Positions 1 through 6,084 are shown, numbered from the stretch's first letter. The stretch is DNA of 11,334 nt from Flavobacteriales bacterium UBA1937 (GCA_002337005.1 DDFD01000090.1:1-11334); one strand, 5' to 3'. Numbers and translations are program-made. Notes: generated by a model not told the origin, from the letters alone.

Positions 1-113
1 TTTTTTAATTGTCATAATTAATTTTAATTTTTTTTATTTTTTTGAAAAATTATTTCTAAAATTTAGAATTCTTATTTTGTTTTTATTACTTTTACATTTT
101 AAGAATTAAGTAT

Positions 114-494
114 ATGGAACTACAAGGAACGGTAAAAAAAGTATTTGAAACTCAAACATTTGCGAGCGGATTTCAGAAAAGAGAAATGATTCTTCTTACT
201 CAAGAACAATATCCTCAGCCAATTAGTATTGAATTTCTATCAGACAAAATAAATTTATTAGACAATCTTCGCGAAGGTGATAATGTAAAAATTGGCATTA
301 ACATAAGAGGTAGAGAATGGACTAATCCTCAGGGGGAAGTAAAATATTTCAATTCTATCACAGGATGGAGAATAGAAAAAGCAACAGAAGGCACTTCTCC
401 GGAACCTACACAAGCCACTCCTACCGCACAACCAGTAGCTGCGTCTAATGAAAATCCTTTTGCGGATGAAGAAGATGATGATTTACCTTTCTAA
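114..494 (+). CDS. DUF3127-family OB-fold-like protein with SSB-like C-terminal acidic tip
   Basis: This 126-residue protein has a compact beta-rich N-terminal part (about residues 1-90), a Pro/Thr/Ala/Gln-rich low-complexity linker (about 91-114) and a final acidic tip, ADEEDDDLPF (117-126). The core resembles DUF3127, a family common in Bacteroidota: YPQPISIEF (33-41), the short motif IRGREW (64-69) and GWRIE (84-88). The layout of core, flexible linker and DDDLPF end copies single-stranded DNA-binding protein, whose last residues (DDDIPF or DDDLPF) dock DNA-repair and replication partners. The likely role is therefore nucleic-acid binding or competition for SSB partners; this is inference, as DUF3127 has no function I can name. 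The ATG is the first in frame and follows an A/T-rich leader with no clear Shine-Dalgarno site. A terminator follows 28 nt after the stop. The family call is fairly sure, the function is not. Confidence 0.85.
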   Translation: MELQGTVKKVFETQTFASGFQKREMILLTQEQYPQPISIEFLSDKINLLDNLREGDNVKIGINIRGREWTNPQGEVKYFNSITGWRIEKATEGTSPEPTQATPTAQPVAASNENPFADEEDDDLPF

Positions 495-522
495 TCAGAA
501 TTGAGTAAAACTAAATAATTTT

Positions 523-559
523 GAAATCCTGCTTTCTTAAAGTAGGATTTCGTTTTTTT
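523..559 (+). terminator. Intrinsic terminator after the DUF3127 gene
   Basis: Arms 523-535 and 539-551 form a 13-bp stem with a 3-nt loop, followed by seven Ts at 553-559. One pair (G531-T543) is a G-U wobble in plus-strand RNA and would be an A-C mismatch in minus-strand RNA, so the hairpin suits rightward transcription. The T-run ends only 11 nt before the aat start codon. Confidence 0.85.
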
Positions 560-570
560 CAATTAAAAAG

Positions 571-1209
571 ATGGTTATTTTAGACGCTAATGAAATTTCT
601 TTCCCTGATCCTACTGTCTATCATCCAGATGACGGATTAATCGCTATAGGCGGAGATTTGTCTATAGAAAGAATTTGGTTTGCTTATCAATTGGGCATTT
701 TTCCTTGGTTTAATCCAGAGGATGAAATTCTGTGGTGGTGCCCCGACCCTAGATTTGTGCTTTTTCCTAATGAGTTAAAGATTTCTAAATCGATGAAAAA
801 AATAATCAGAGATGGAAAATTTAAAATAACGGAGAATACCTGTTTCCGAGAAGTGATGAAAAACTGTGGAGGAATCTCTAGAAAAGGACAAGACGGAACT
901 TGGATTACCGATGAAATGCTAAACAGCTACACTCAATTGCACAAATACGGAAAAGCAAAAAGTGTAGAAGTATGGGAAGGAAATGAATTGGTAGGAGGTT
1001 TATACGGCGTAGATTTAGGAAATGTTTTCTGCGGAGAAAGTATGTTTTCTAAAGTTAGTAACGCCAGTAAAGCTGGATTTATCTGGTTGATAGAGCAATA
1101 CAAAAACAAATATGATGTAATAGATTGCCAAGTACATACAGAACATTTAGAAAGCTTAGGTGCTAAAAACATTTCAAAAGAGGAATTTCTGAATTTTCTG
1201 AAAAAGTAA
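571..1209 (+). CDS. aat: Leucyl/phenylalanyl-tRNA--protein transferase
   Basis: Aat moves Leu or Phe from charged tRNA to the N-terminus of proteins that begin with Arg or Lys, creating a destabilising end that ClpS delivers to ClpAP (N-end rule pathway, cytoplasm). At 212 residues it is slightly shorter than the 234-residue E. coli enzyme, which has extra residues at the C-terminus. Diagnostic motifs are in order: DGLIAIGGDL (21-30), GIFPWF (42-47), WWCPDPRFVL (55-64), GTWIT (109-113), SVEVW (131-135), a stretch ending CGESMFS (154-160), and IDCQVHTEHLESLGA (184-198). D185 and Q187 match the catalytic Asp186/Gln188 region of the E. coli protein. The ATG at 571 leaves the usual short N-terminal arm. 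No room for a promoter exists between the upstream hairpin and the start, so expression probably depends on readthrough or on a promoter overlapping that hairpin. Confidence 0.95.
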   Translation: MVILDANEISFPDPTVYHPDDGLIAIGGDLSIERIWFAYQLGIFPWFNPEDEILWWCPDPRFVLFPNELKISKSMKKIIRDGKFKITENTCFREVMKNCGGISRKGQDGTWITDEMLNSYTQLHKYGKAKSVEVWEGNELVGGLYGVDLGNVFCGESMFSKVSNASKAGFIWLIEQYKNKYDVIDCQVHTEHLESLGAKNISKEEFLNFLKK

Positions 1210-1246
1210 CTAATTTAAATAATAAAAGTCTATAACAAACGAAACC

Positions 1247-1338
1247 GCGCCCCAGATTGAGCCATTGTTTGAGCTCTTTTTAAAATTTTTTTGAGAAAAA
1301 TTTTAAAAAAGCGAGTGGCGAAAGCTGGAAATTGGCGC
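1247..1338. repeat. Compound imperfect inverted repeat, possible dispersed intergenic element
   Basis: The gap between aat and the EamA gene folds into a nested hairpin. The outer ends GCGCC (1247-1251) and GGCGC (1334-1338) pair; next CCAG (1252-1255) pairs with CTGG (1325-1328), then GCCA (1261-1264) with TGGC (1316-1319). The core is a perfect 14-bp A/T stem (1277-1290 with 1296-1309) around a 5-nt loop TTGAG. Small internal loops separate the helices. The G/C-rich ends stand out from the surrounding A/T-rich intergenic DNA. It has no T-run after the stem, so it is a poor terminator. No second copy exists in this window; that it is a genome-wide repeat (REP- or MITE-like) is inferred from the shape. 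Confidence 0.55.
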
Positions 1339-1355
1339 ACAAATAACATAAAATA

Positions 1356-2231
1356 ATGACTGCCGAAAAAGAAAAATGGATAATTCTAGTAGTGCTCTCT
1401 CTAATCTGGGGCTCTTCTTTTATATTGATTAAAAAATCTTTGGAACACTTTTCTCCGTACCAAGTTGGGGCGCTAAGAGTGTTGATTTCTGGGGTTTTAT
1501 TATCTCCGATAGCCATTCTTAACAGAAAAAAATTCCCAATAAAACAATTAAAATGGCTTTTATTAGCAGCTTTTGCGGGTAATTTTATCCCGATGTTTCT
1601 CTTCCCAATTGCAGAAACCAAAGTGAGCAGCAGCATTGCAGGAATTATGAATTCTATGATGCCTATTTTCACCATTATTGTAGGTGCTCTTTTTTGGAAA
1701 ACTAAAACTACATCTAGACAAATTTTGGGAATCCTGATTAGTTTTTCTGGGGTGGTATTGCTGATGATTTCTGGTGAAAAGAGTGCCGAAACACCTATTT
1801 TCTATGTTGGCTTATTGCTTTTTGCCGCTTTTCTGTATGCAGTAAGTGTAACTACAGTTGGCGCTAAACTCACGCATATCCCAGCAAAGATGATGTCTTC
1901 TTTTGTGTTTTTTTATGTTTTATTTCTGCCGTCTTTGGTCAGCTTGTTTCTTTCTAATTTTTTTAAGGAGTTTAGTTTTACCAAAGAAAATATGATAGGA
2001 TTGGGATTTGTAGTCACCCTTTCTGTATTAGGAACAGGTCTTGCGATGATGTTGCATTACAGATTAATGAGTGTTTCTAATGCTCTTTTTGCCTCTACAG
2101 TGACCTTACTAATGCCAGTAGTAGCGGTAATGTGGGGTGTAATAGATGGCGAGAGTTTTACATCTTTGCAGGCAGTAGGGGCAGTAATTATTTTCGCTGG
2201 ACTTATTTTCTTGAGAAAGAAAAAGGCATAA
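1356..2231 (+). CDS. EamA/DMT-family membrane transporter (substrate unknown)
   Basis: This 291-residue inner-membrane protein has about ten hydrophobic segments, arranged as two EamA repeats of five helices each, the standard form of drug/metabolite transporter (DMT) carriers. Landmarks are WGSSFILIKKSL (18-29) in helix 1, an IAGIMNSMMPIFTII stretch (94-108) ending repeat 1, and the matching stretch ASTVTLLMPVVAVMWG (246-261) in repeat 2, followed by the usual acidic turn DGE (264-266). The tail RKKKA is cytoplasmic by the positive-inside rule. Family members export amino acids, nucleotides or other small metabolites; nothing here fixes the substrate. The ATG is the first start after an in-frame TAA at 1344. 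It stands alone, between the compound hairpin upstream and a minus-strand terminator at its stop codon. I see no clear promoter. Confidence 0.92.
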   Translation: MTAEKEKWIILVVLSLIWGSSFILIKKSLEHFSPYQVGALRVLISGVLLSPIAILNRKKFPIKQLKWLLLAAFAGNFIPMFLFPIAETKVSSSIAGIMNSMMPIFTIIVGALFWKTKTTSRQILGILISFSGVVLLMISGEKSAETPIFYVGLLLFAAFLYAVSVTTVGAKLTHIPAKMMSSFVFFYVLFLPSLVSLFLSNFFKEFSFTKENMIGLGFVVTLSVLGTGLAMMLHYRLMSVSNALFASTVTLLMPVVAVMWGVIDGESFTSLQAVGAVIIFAGLIFLRKKKA

Positions 2232-2270
2232 AAAAAGAAAACTGCAAAACTCTAACGAGCTGTGCAGTTT
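2230..2270 (-). terminator. Minus-strand intrinsic terminator next to the EamA stop codon
   Basis: Arms 2263-2270 and 2239-2246 give an 8-bp stem, then one mismatch, then a further 5 bp (2257-2261 with 2248-2252) and a 4-nt loop GTTA in the minus reading. One of the inner pairs is G-U only in minus-strand RNA. Seven Us follow in the minus direction (2236-2230, after UC). In the plus direction no U-run follows (GTTTGAAA), so it serves leftward transcription or, less likely, acts as a 3' hairpin for the EamA mRNA. Confidence 0.6.
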
Positions 2271-2302
2271 GAAATAAATCTAATAAAAAGTAAAAATGAA
2301 AG
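2230..2302 (-). ncRNA. Candidate small RNA, about 70 nt, minus strand
   Basis: A complete Bacteroidota-type promoter reads leftward from 2339-2307, and a Rho-independent terminator for the same direction lies at 2270-2230, so a transcript of roughly 70 nt starting near 2302 is predicted. No minus-strand gene lies between 2408 and 6690 that could otherwise need this terminator. The body is A/U-rich and single-stranded at its 5' end, then forms the terminator hairpin. I find no open reading frame of note in it. The 3' end just reaches the EamA stop codon on the other strand, so long antisense pairing is not expected; a trans-acting role is possible. This is a prediction from promoter plus terminator only, and its exact ends are uncertain. 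Confidence 0.4.
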
Positions 2303-2306
2303 GCTA

Positions 2307-2339
2307 CAAAGATAGAAATAATTTTCAATCATTTGCAAA
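2307..2339 (-). promoter_or_regulatory. Promoter reading leftward (candidate sRNA promoter)
   Basis: On the minus strand TTTG (2339-2336) is followed after 21 nt by TATCTTTG (2314-2307). This is a full match to the Bacteroidota housekeeping-sigma consensus (TTTG/TTG, 17-23 nt, TAnnTTTG). It lies back to back with the rightward CBS-gene promoter, 35 nt apart. Confidence 0.5.
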
Positions 2340-2361
2340 AATTTTTGTAAAATTTGTATGA

Positions 2362-2387
2362 TTTTCATCATTTTTTTGTTTTCATCA
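2362..2387. repeat. Short direct repeat at the CBS-gene promoter, possible operator
   Basis: TTTTCATCA occurs at 2362-2370 and again at 2379-2387, starting 17 nt apart and flanking the TTTG element (2375-2378). Such spacing could suit a regulator binding on either side of the -33 box. The sequence is A/T-rich, so chance is a real alternative. Confidence 0.25.
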
Positions 2388-2403
2388 GAATTAAGTACCT
2401 TTG
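2375..2403 (+). promoter_or_regulatory. Promoter of the CBS-protein/nadK unit
   Basis: TTTG (2375-2378), a 17-nt spacer and TACCTTTG (2396-2403) match the Bacteroidota promoter consensus exactly. The -7 box ends 4 nt before the ATG at 2408, so transcription should begin at or within a few bases of the start codon. Confidence 0.75.
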
Positions 2404-2407
2404 CAAA

Positions 2408-3061
2408 ATGTTAATTCAAGAATATATTTCTAAGGATTTCGCTGCTTTTGAGATAGATGCTCCTGTAGAAGAAGCACTCTTACAGGTAGAAGAGTTTGGC
2501 TTCACGCATATTTTCGTGAAAAAGAAGAACGTTTTTTTAGGCGGAATCTGCAAAGAGTTCTTAGAAGAAAACCCTGATAAAACCCTTGAAGCATTAGAAA
2601 TGCATCTAGAAAGATTCGCCATTATGGAGGAAAACACCATTCTAGATAGTATAAAACTTTTCTATACTTTTAACTCTAATATTATCCCCGTTCTTAATAA
2701 CAAAGAAAGATATCTAGGCTATATTGCTTATGATGATGTTTTCGGAGATTTGTCTAAATATCCTTTATTTTCTGAAAGAGGAGCGGTTCTCACCGTAGAA
2801 ACAAGTTTAAAATCTTATTCTATGACAGAAATTTCTAAAATAGTAGAAGGTAATAATGCTAAGTTCTATGGTTCTTTCATTAGCCATATCAATGACGAAA
2901 TAGTGCAGGTTACTATGAAAATTAGTAACGACAACCTCAGCTCTATAGACGAAACCTTCGAAAGGTACGGATATCAAGTCGTTAGAAAGTTTTATAAGGA
3001 CGAAAAAGAAGATTTGATAAAAGATAGATATCAATATTTTCAAAAGTATTTAGAATTTTAG
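2408..3061 (+). CDS. CBS-domain protein with C-terminal ACT-like region
   Basis: A 217-residue cytoplasmic protein with two CBS motifs (about residues 2-58 and 65-120), which as a pair normally bind adenine nucleotides, and a C-terminal section (about 125-200) resembling the ACT-like domain of AcuB-type proteins; the last residues are charged. It is probably a small nucleotide-sensing regulator, but the ligand and partner are unknown. A longer reading from a TTG at 2354 would add 18 residues, but the promoter boxes at 2375-2403 lie inside that extension, so I place the start at ATG 2408. Only 33 nt separate the stop from nadK, implying one transcript and hinting that the CBS protein could sense adenylates or NAD(P) on behalf of NADP synthesis (inference). 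Family call fairly sure; function open. Confidence 0.88.
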   Translation: MLIQEYISKDFAAFEIDAPVEEALLQVEEFGFTHIFVKKKNVFLGGICKEFLEENPDKTLEALEMHLERFAIMEENTILDSIKLFYTFNSNIIPVLNNKERYLGYIAYDDVFGDLSKYPLFSERGAVLTVETSLKSYSMTEISKIVEGNNAKFYGSFISHINDEIVQVTMKISNDNLSSIDETFERYGYQVVRKFYKDEKEDLIKDRYQYFQKYLEF

Positions 3062-3094
3062 CGTATTTTTGAATAAACAAAAAAGATAATTATT

Positions 3095-3961
3095 TTGAAA
3101 GCTGCCATATATTCCCAGAAAAAAGACCTAGATACTTTTCTTTATCTTAGTAAGTTTATTTCGGAGCTTACCAATAAGGGAGTAAAGCCAATTTTATATG
3201 AACAACTGCACAAAGACCTAGAGTTTTCTAAAGATTTTGCTACTTTTAAAGACAAAAAAGATTTAGAAGCAAATGTGGTAGATTTCTTTTTTAGTTTCGG
3301 TGGAGATGGCACCATTCTCAATGCATTACAGTTTATTCAAGAATTAGAAGTTCCTGTAATTGGAGTAAATACGGGTAGATTAGGTTTTTTGGCAAGTTTT
3401 TCAAAAGAAGAAATTTTCGACCATATAGACGAAATCATAAGCAAGGATATGAACTTTAGCAAAAGAAGTGTACTGAAGGTTTCTTCATCTGGCACGCCAT
3501 TTCCTCTTCCTTATGCCTTAAATGATGTCTGTGTTTCTAGAAACGAAACTACTTCTATGATTACCATAGAAGCGCATATTAATGACCAGTTTCTTACCTA
3601 TTATTGGGGAGATGGCCTTATTGTTTCTACACCTACAGGTTCTACCGCCTACTCTCTTAGTTGTGGCGGACCAATTATCTCACCAGGAAACGGAATTCTA
3701 GCTCTTACTCCTATTGCACCGCATAACTTGAATGTAAGGCCTATAGTTCTAAGAGACGATATAGAAATTACATTAAAAGTAGAAAGCAGAGTTCCACAAT
3801 TTTCAGTTTCTCTGGATTCTAGACTATATCATATGAAAACAGGAGATGTAATTACCATTAATAAAGCACCATTCCAATTGATTCTTATGCATCCAAAAGA
3901 TTTAAGTTTTTTCGGAACACTAAGACAGAAATTACTATGGGGCAAGGACAAGAGAAATTAG
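3095..3961 (+). CDS. nadK: NAD kinase
   Basis: NadK phosphorylates NAD to NADP with ATP (or polyphosphate in some bacteria) and is the only known route to NADP in most bacteria; cytoplasmic. The 288-residue length is normal. Signatures are present: GGDGT (69-73) with the catalytic Asp, NTGRLGFLA (92-100), the ND pair (143-144) in ALNDVCVSR, the substrate loop STPTGSTAYSLS (178-189) with GGP (191-193), and APH/RPIVL (208-219). The start is TTG at 3095: no in-frame ATG lies nearby upstream, the first internal Met is far past the N-terminal fold, and the resulting MKAAIYSQ start fits family N-termini. It is probably co-transcribed from the promoter of the CBS gene. I see no terminator between nadK and the aldolase gene 72 nt further on. 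Confidence 0.95.
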   Translation: MKAAIYSQKKDLDTFLYLSKFISELTNKGVKPILYEQLHKDLEFSKDFATFKDKKDLEANVVDFFFSFGGDGTILNALQFIQELEVPVIGVNTGRLGFLASFSKEEIFDHIDEIISKDMNFSKRSVLKVSSSGTPFPLPYALNDVCVSRNETTSMITIEAHINDQFLTYYWGDGLIVSTPTGSTAYSLSCGGPIISPGNGILALTPIAPHNLNVRPIVLRDDIEITLKVESRVPQFSVSLDSRLYHMKTGDVITINKAPFQLILMHPKDLSFFGTLRQKLLWGKDKRN

Positions 3962-4033
3962 TATTTAATGCATAAATTCATTAACTTTACAAATTATAAA
4001 TTAACTGATTATCAACAATAAAATAAAAGCAAA

Positions 4034-5104
4034 ATGAGTAGAATTTTCCCGGCAGGAGTTGCCACAGGTTCTTTAGTTTCAGAAATTTTTGCACACGCAA
4101 AAGAGAATAAATACGCGCTTCCAGCAGTAAACGTTATTGGTTCTAGTACCATTAATGCTACGATGGAAACCGCTGTAAAACTTAACGCTCCTGTTATCAT
4201 TCAATTTTCAAATGGAGGTGCCGCTTTTAACGCAGGTAAGAGCATGAGCTCAGAAAATCAAAAATCTGCTATCTTCGGTGGTATAGCAGGTGCTAAGCAT
4301 ATCCACGCATTGGCAGAAGCATACGGTGCTACTGTAATTTTACACACAGACCACTGTGCTAAAAAACTTTTACCTTGGGTAGATGGTTTATTAGACGCGA
4401 GTGAAGCTCACTACAAAGCTTATGGCAAATCTCTTTTTTCTTCTCATATGCTAGATTTATCTGAAGAACCAATTGAAGAAAATTTAGACATTTCTACTAA
4501 ATATTTTGAGAGAATGGCTAAAATGGGCATGACTTTAGAAATAGAATTAGGAGTAACAGGAGGTGAAGAAGACGGTGTAGACAACTCAGATGTAGATTCT
4601 TCTAAACTATACACACAACCAGACGAAGTAGCTTATGCTTATGAAAGATTAAAAGCGATTTCTCCAGACTTTACTGTAGCTGCTGCATTTGGTAATGTAC
4701 ACGGTGTTTACAAACCAGGAAACGTAAAATTGACTCCAAAAATTCTTGATAATTCTCAGAAATATGTTCAAGAAAAATTCGGAACTTCTGAAAAACCAGT
4801 GAACTTTGTATTCCACGGTGGTTCTGGTTCTACTTTAGAAGAAATTAGAGAAGCTATTTCTTATGGAGTTATCAAAATGAATATTGACACAGACCTTCAA
4901 TTTGCTTACACCGAAGGTATTAGAGATTATATGGTAGGAAAAATAGACTATCTAAGAGCTCAAATTGGTAATCCTGAAGGAGAAGAAAAACCAAATAAAA
5001 AATTCTACGATCCTAGAGTTTGGGTAAGAAAAGGAGAAGAAACTTTTGTTACAAGATTAACTCAAGCTTTCGAAGATTTAAATAATATTGATACTTTGAA
5101 ATAA
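4034..5104 (+). CDS. fbaA: Class II fructose-bisphosphate aldolase
   Basis: This zinc-dependent aldolase interconverts fructose-1,6-bisphosphate with glyceraldehyde-3-phosphate and dihydroxyacetone phosphate (glycolysis and gluconeogenesis, cytoplasm). Its 356 residues match the class IIA (E. coli FbaA, 359 residues) type. Catalytic Asp106 and zinc ligand His107 lie in LHTDHC (103-108); E171 in EIELG (169-173) is the equivalent of E. coli Glu174-region; the other zinc ligands are H223 in GNVHGVY (220-226) and H261 in FHGGSGS (260-266); the phosphate site NIDTD is at 283-287. The ATG at 4034 gives the usual N-terminus. A 72-nt leader contains a TAnnTTTA-like box (3982-3989) but no matching upstream element, so an own promoter is possible, not shown. 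A strong hairpin follows the stop. Confidence 0.96.
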   Translation: MSRIFPAGVATGSLVSEIFAHAKENKYALPAVNVIGSSTINATMETAVKLNAPVIIQFSNGGAAFNAGKSMSSENQKSAIFGGIAGAKHIHALAEAYGATVILHTDHCAKKLLPWVDGLLDASEAHYKAYGKSLFSSHMLDLSEEPIEENLDISTKYFERMAKMGMTLEIELGVTGGEEDGVDNSDVDSSKLYTQPDEVAYAYERLKAISPDFTVAAAFGNVHGVYKPGNVKLTPKILDNSQKYVQEKFGTSEKPVNFVFHGGSGSTLEEIREAISYGVIKMNIDTDLQFAYTEGIRDYMVGKIDYLRAQIGNPEGEEKPNKKFYDPRVWVRKGEETFVTRLTQAFEDLNNIDTLK

Positions 5105-5107
5105 TTT

Positions 5108-5155
5108 AAATTTGAGGTTTCGAAATTTATTCTTAGTTTCGAAGCTTCAAATTTT
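5108..5155 (+). terminator. Long hairpin terminator after fbaA
   Basis: Arms 5108-5125 and 5137-5154 pair over 18 bp with two G-U wobbles (5116/5146 and 5118/5144) that form only in plus-strand RNA; two more pairs can close the 11-nt loop. Four Ts (5152-5155) overlap the end of the stem, so the U-run is short and termination may be partial. The next gene, accD, starts 17 nt later. The hairpin may also protect the fbaA mRNA 3' end. Confidence 0.7.
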
Positions 5156-5172
5156 AATTAAAATTATAAACA

Positions 5173-6024
5173 ATGGCTTTCGATTGGTTTAAAAGAAGTA
5201 AAAAGAATATCACAACCTCTACAGAAGAGAAAAAAGATGTTCCAAAAGGACTTTGGCACCAGACACCATCTGGGAAAATAGTAGAGCATGACGAGCTCAA
5301 AAGAAACAATTTTGTTTCTCCTGAAGATGGTTTCCACGTAAGAATTGGCAGTGCCGAATTTTATGATATACTTTTTGATAATGGTAAGTATACAGAATTA
5401 GACGCTAATGTAGAAAGCATAGATATGCTGAAATTTGTAGATTCTAAGGCATATTCTGACCGTCTAAAAGAAGTAAAAAGCAAAACCAAATTGAAAGATT
5501 CTATCAGAAATGCAAGAGGAACTGTAAATGGTGTAGATATGGTAGTCTCTTGTATGGACTTTGCATTTATTGGTGGTTCACTAGGTTCTGTAATGGGAGA
5601 AAAAATAAGAAGAGCTGTAGATTATTGCATTAAAAACAACCTTCCTTATATGATTATTTGTCAATCTGGTGGTGCTAGAATGCAAGAAGCAGCTTATTCT
5701 CTGATGCAGTTGGCAAAAGTACAATCTAAACTGGCTCAGCTTTCTGACAAAAAATTACCTTACATTGCCTATTTATGTGACCCTACTTTTGGTGGAATTA
5801 CCGCTTCATTTGCAATGACAGCAGATATTATTATGGCAGAACCGGGTGCTTTAATTGGCTTTGCTGGTCCTAGAGTAATCCGCGAAACCATAGGTAAAGA
5901 TTTGCCAGAAGGTTTCCAAACGTCTGAATTTATTCAGGAAAAAGGCTTTGTAGATTTCATCGTAAAAAGAACCGAAATTAAAGAAACTGTTTCTAATACC
6001 GTGAAACTTCTGATGAATAAATAA
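5173..6024 (+). CDS. accD: Acetyl-CoA carboxylase carboxyltransferase subunit beta
   Basis: AccD pairs with AccA to transfer CO2 from carboxybiotin on AccB to acetyl-CoA, giving malonyl-CoA for fatty-acid synthesis (cytoplasm). The 283 residues show the crotonase-fold core: MDFAFIGGSLGSVMGE (128-143), the oxyanion-hole motif SGGARMQEA (165-173), GGITASFAM (207-215), and the stretch IGFAGPRVI (228-236) with PEGFQTSEF (245-253). The N-terminal region (27-55) aligns with the zinc ribbon of E. coli AccD but has none of its four cysteines (positions now Thr31, a gap or Gly, Ser49 and Asp52). This appears to be the normal Bacteroidota form, as I recall it from related sequences. There is no promoter match in the 17 nt between the upstream hairpin and the ATG, so it may be fed by readthrough from fbaA. 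Confidence 0.95.
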   Translation: MAFDWFKRSKKNITTSTEEKKDVPKGLWHQTPSGKIVEHDELKRNNFVSPEDGFHVRIGSAEFYDILFDNGKYTELDANVESIDMLKFVDSKAYSDRLKEVKSKTKLKDSIRNARGTVNGVDMVVSCMDFAFIGGSLGSVMGEKIRRAVDYCIKNNLPYMIICQSGGARMQEAAYSLMQLAKVQSKLAQLSDKKLPYIAYLCDPTFGGITASFAMTADIIMAEPGALIGFAGPRVIRETIGKDLPEGFQTSEFIQEKGFVDFIVKRTEIKETVSNTVKLLMNK

Positions 6025-6049
6025 ATCTGAAAAACAACTTTATATTCTT

Positions 6050-6084
6050 AAAATCGTAAAATCTACCTTGGTTTTACGATTTTT
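6050..6084 (+). terminator. Intrinsic terminator after accD
   Basis: Arms 6050-6061 and 6072-6083 form a perfect 12-bp stem that extends by a U-G and a C-G pair to a 6-nt loop. The T-rich end (6080-6084) makes the U-run. Its A/T-rich outer stem also allows some function in the minus direction, but no minus-strand gene lies there. Confidence 0.8.

Noticed and set aside
81..94. TACTTTTA (87-94) as a promoter box for the DUF3127 gene
   Set aside because: It lacks the final G and has no TTG element at the right distance, and A/T-rich DNA gives many such near matches.
1..113. T-rich left edge as an origin or terminator
   Set aside because: Very A/T-rich with poly-T runs but no clear stem, iteron or DnaA-box-like repeat could be found.
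1280..1675. 131-residue minus-strand open frame opposite the EamA gene
   Set aside because: It lies antisense to the transporter's conserved first half and has no recognisable domain; its hydrophobicity mirrors the opposite strand.
2354..2407. Longer N-terminus for the CBS protein from TTG 2354
   Set aside because: The extension contains both promoter boxes and has no family-like residues; ATG 2408 fits the domain boundary.
3982..3989. TAACTTTA as a promoter box for fbaA
   Set aside because: The final G is missing and no TTG lies 17-23 nt upstream, so it is not listed as a feature.
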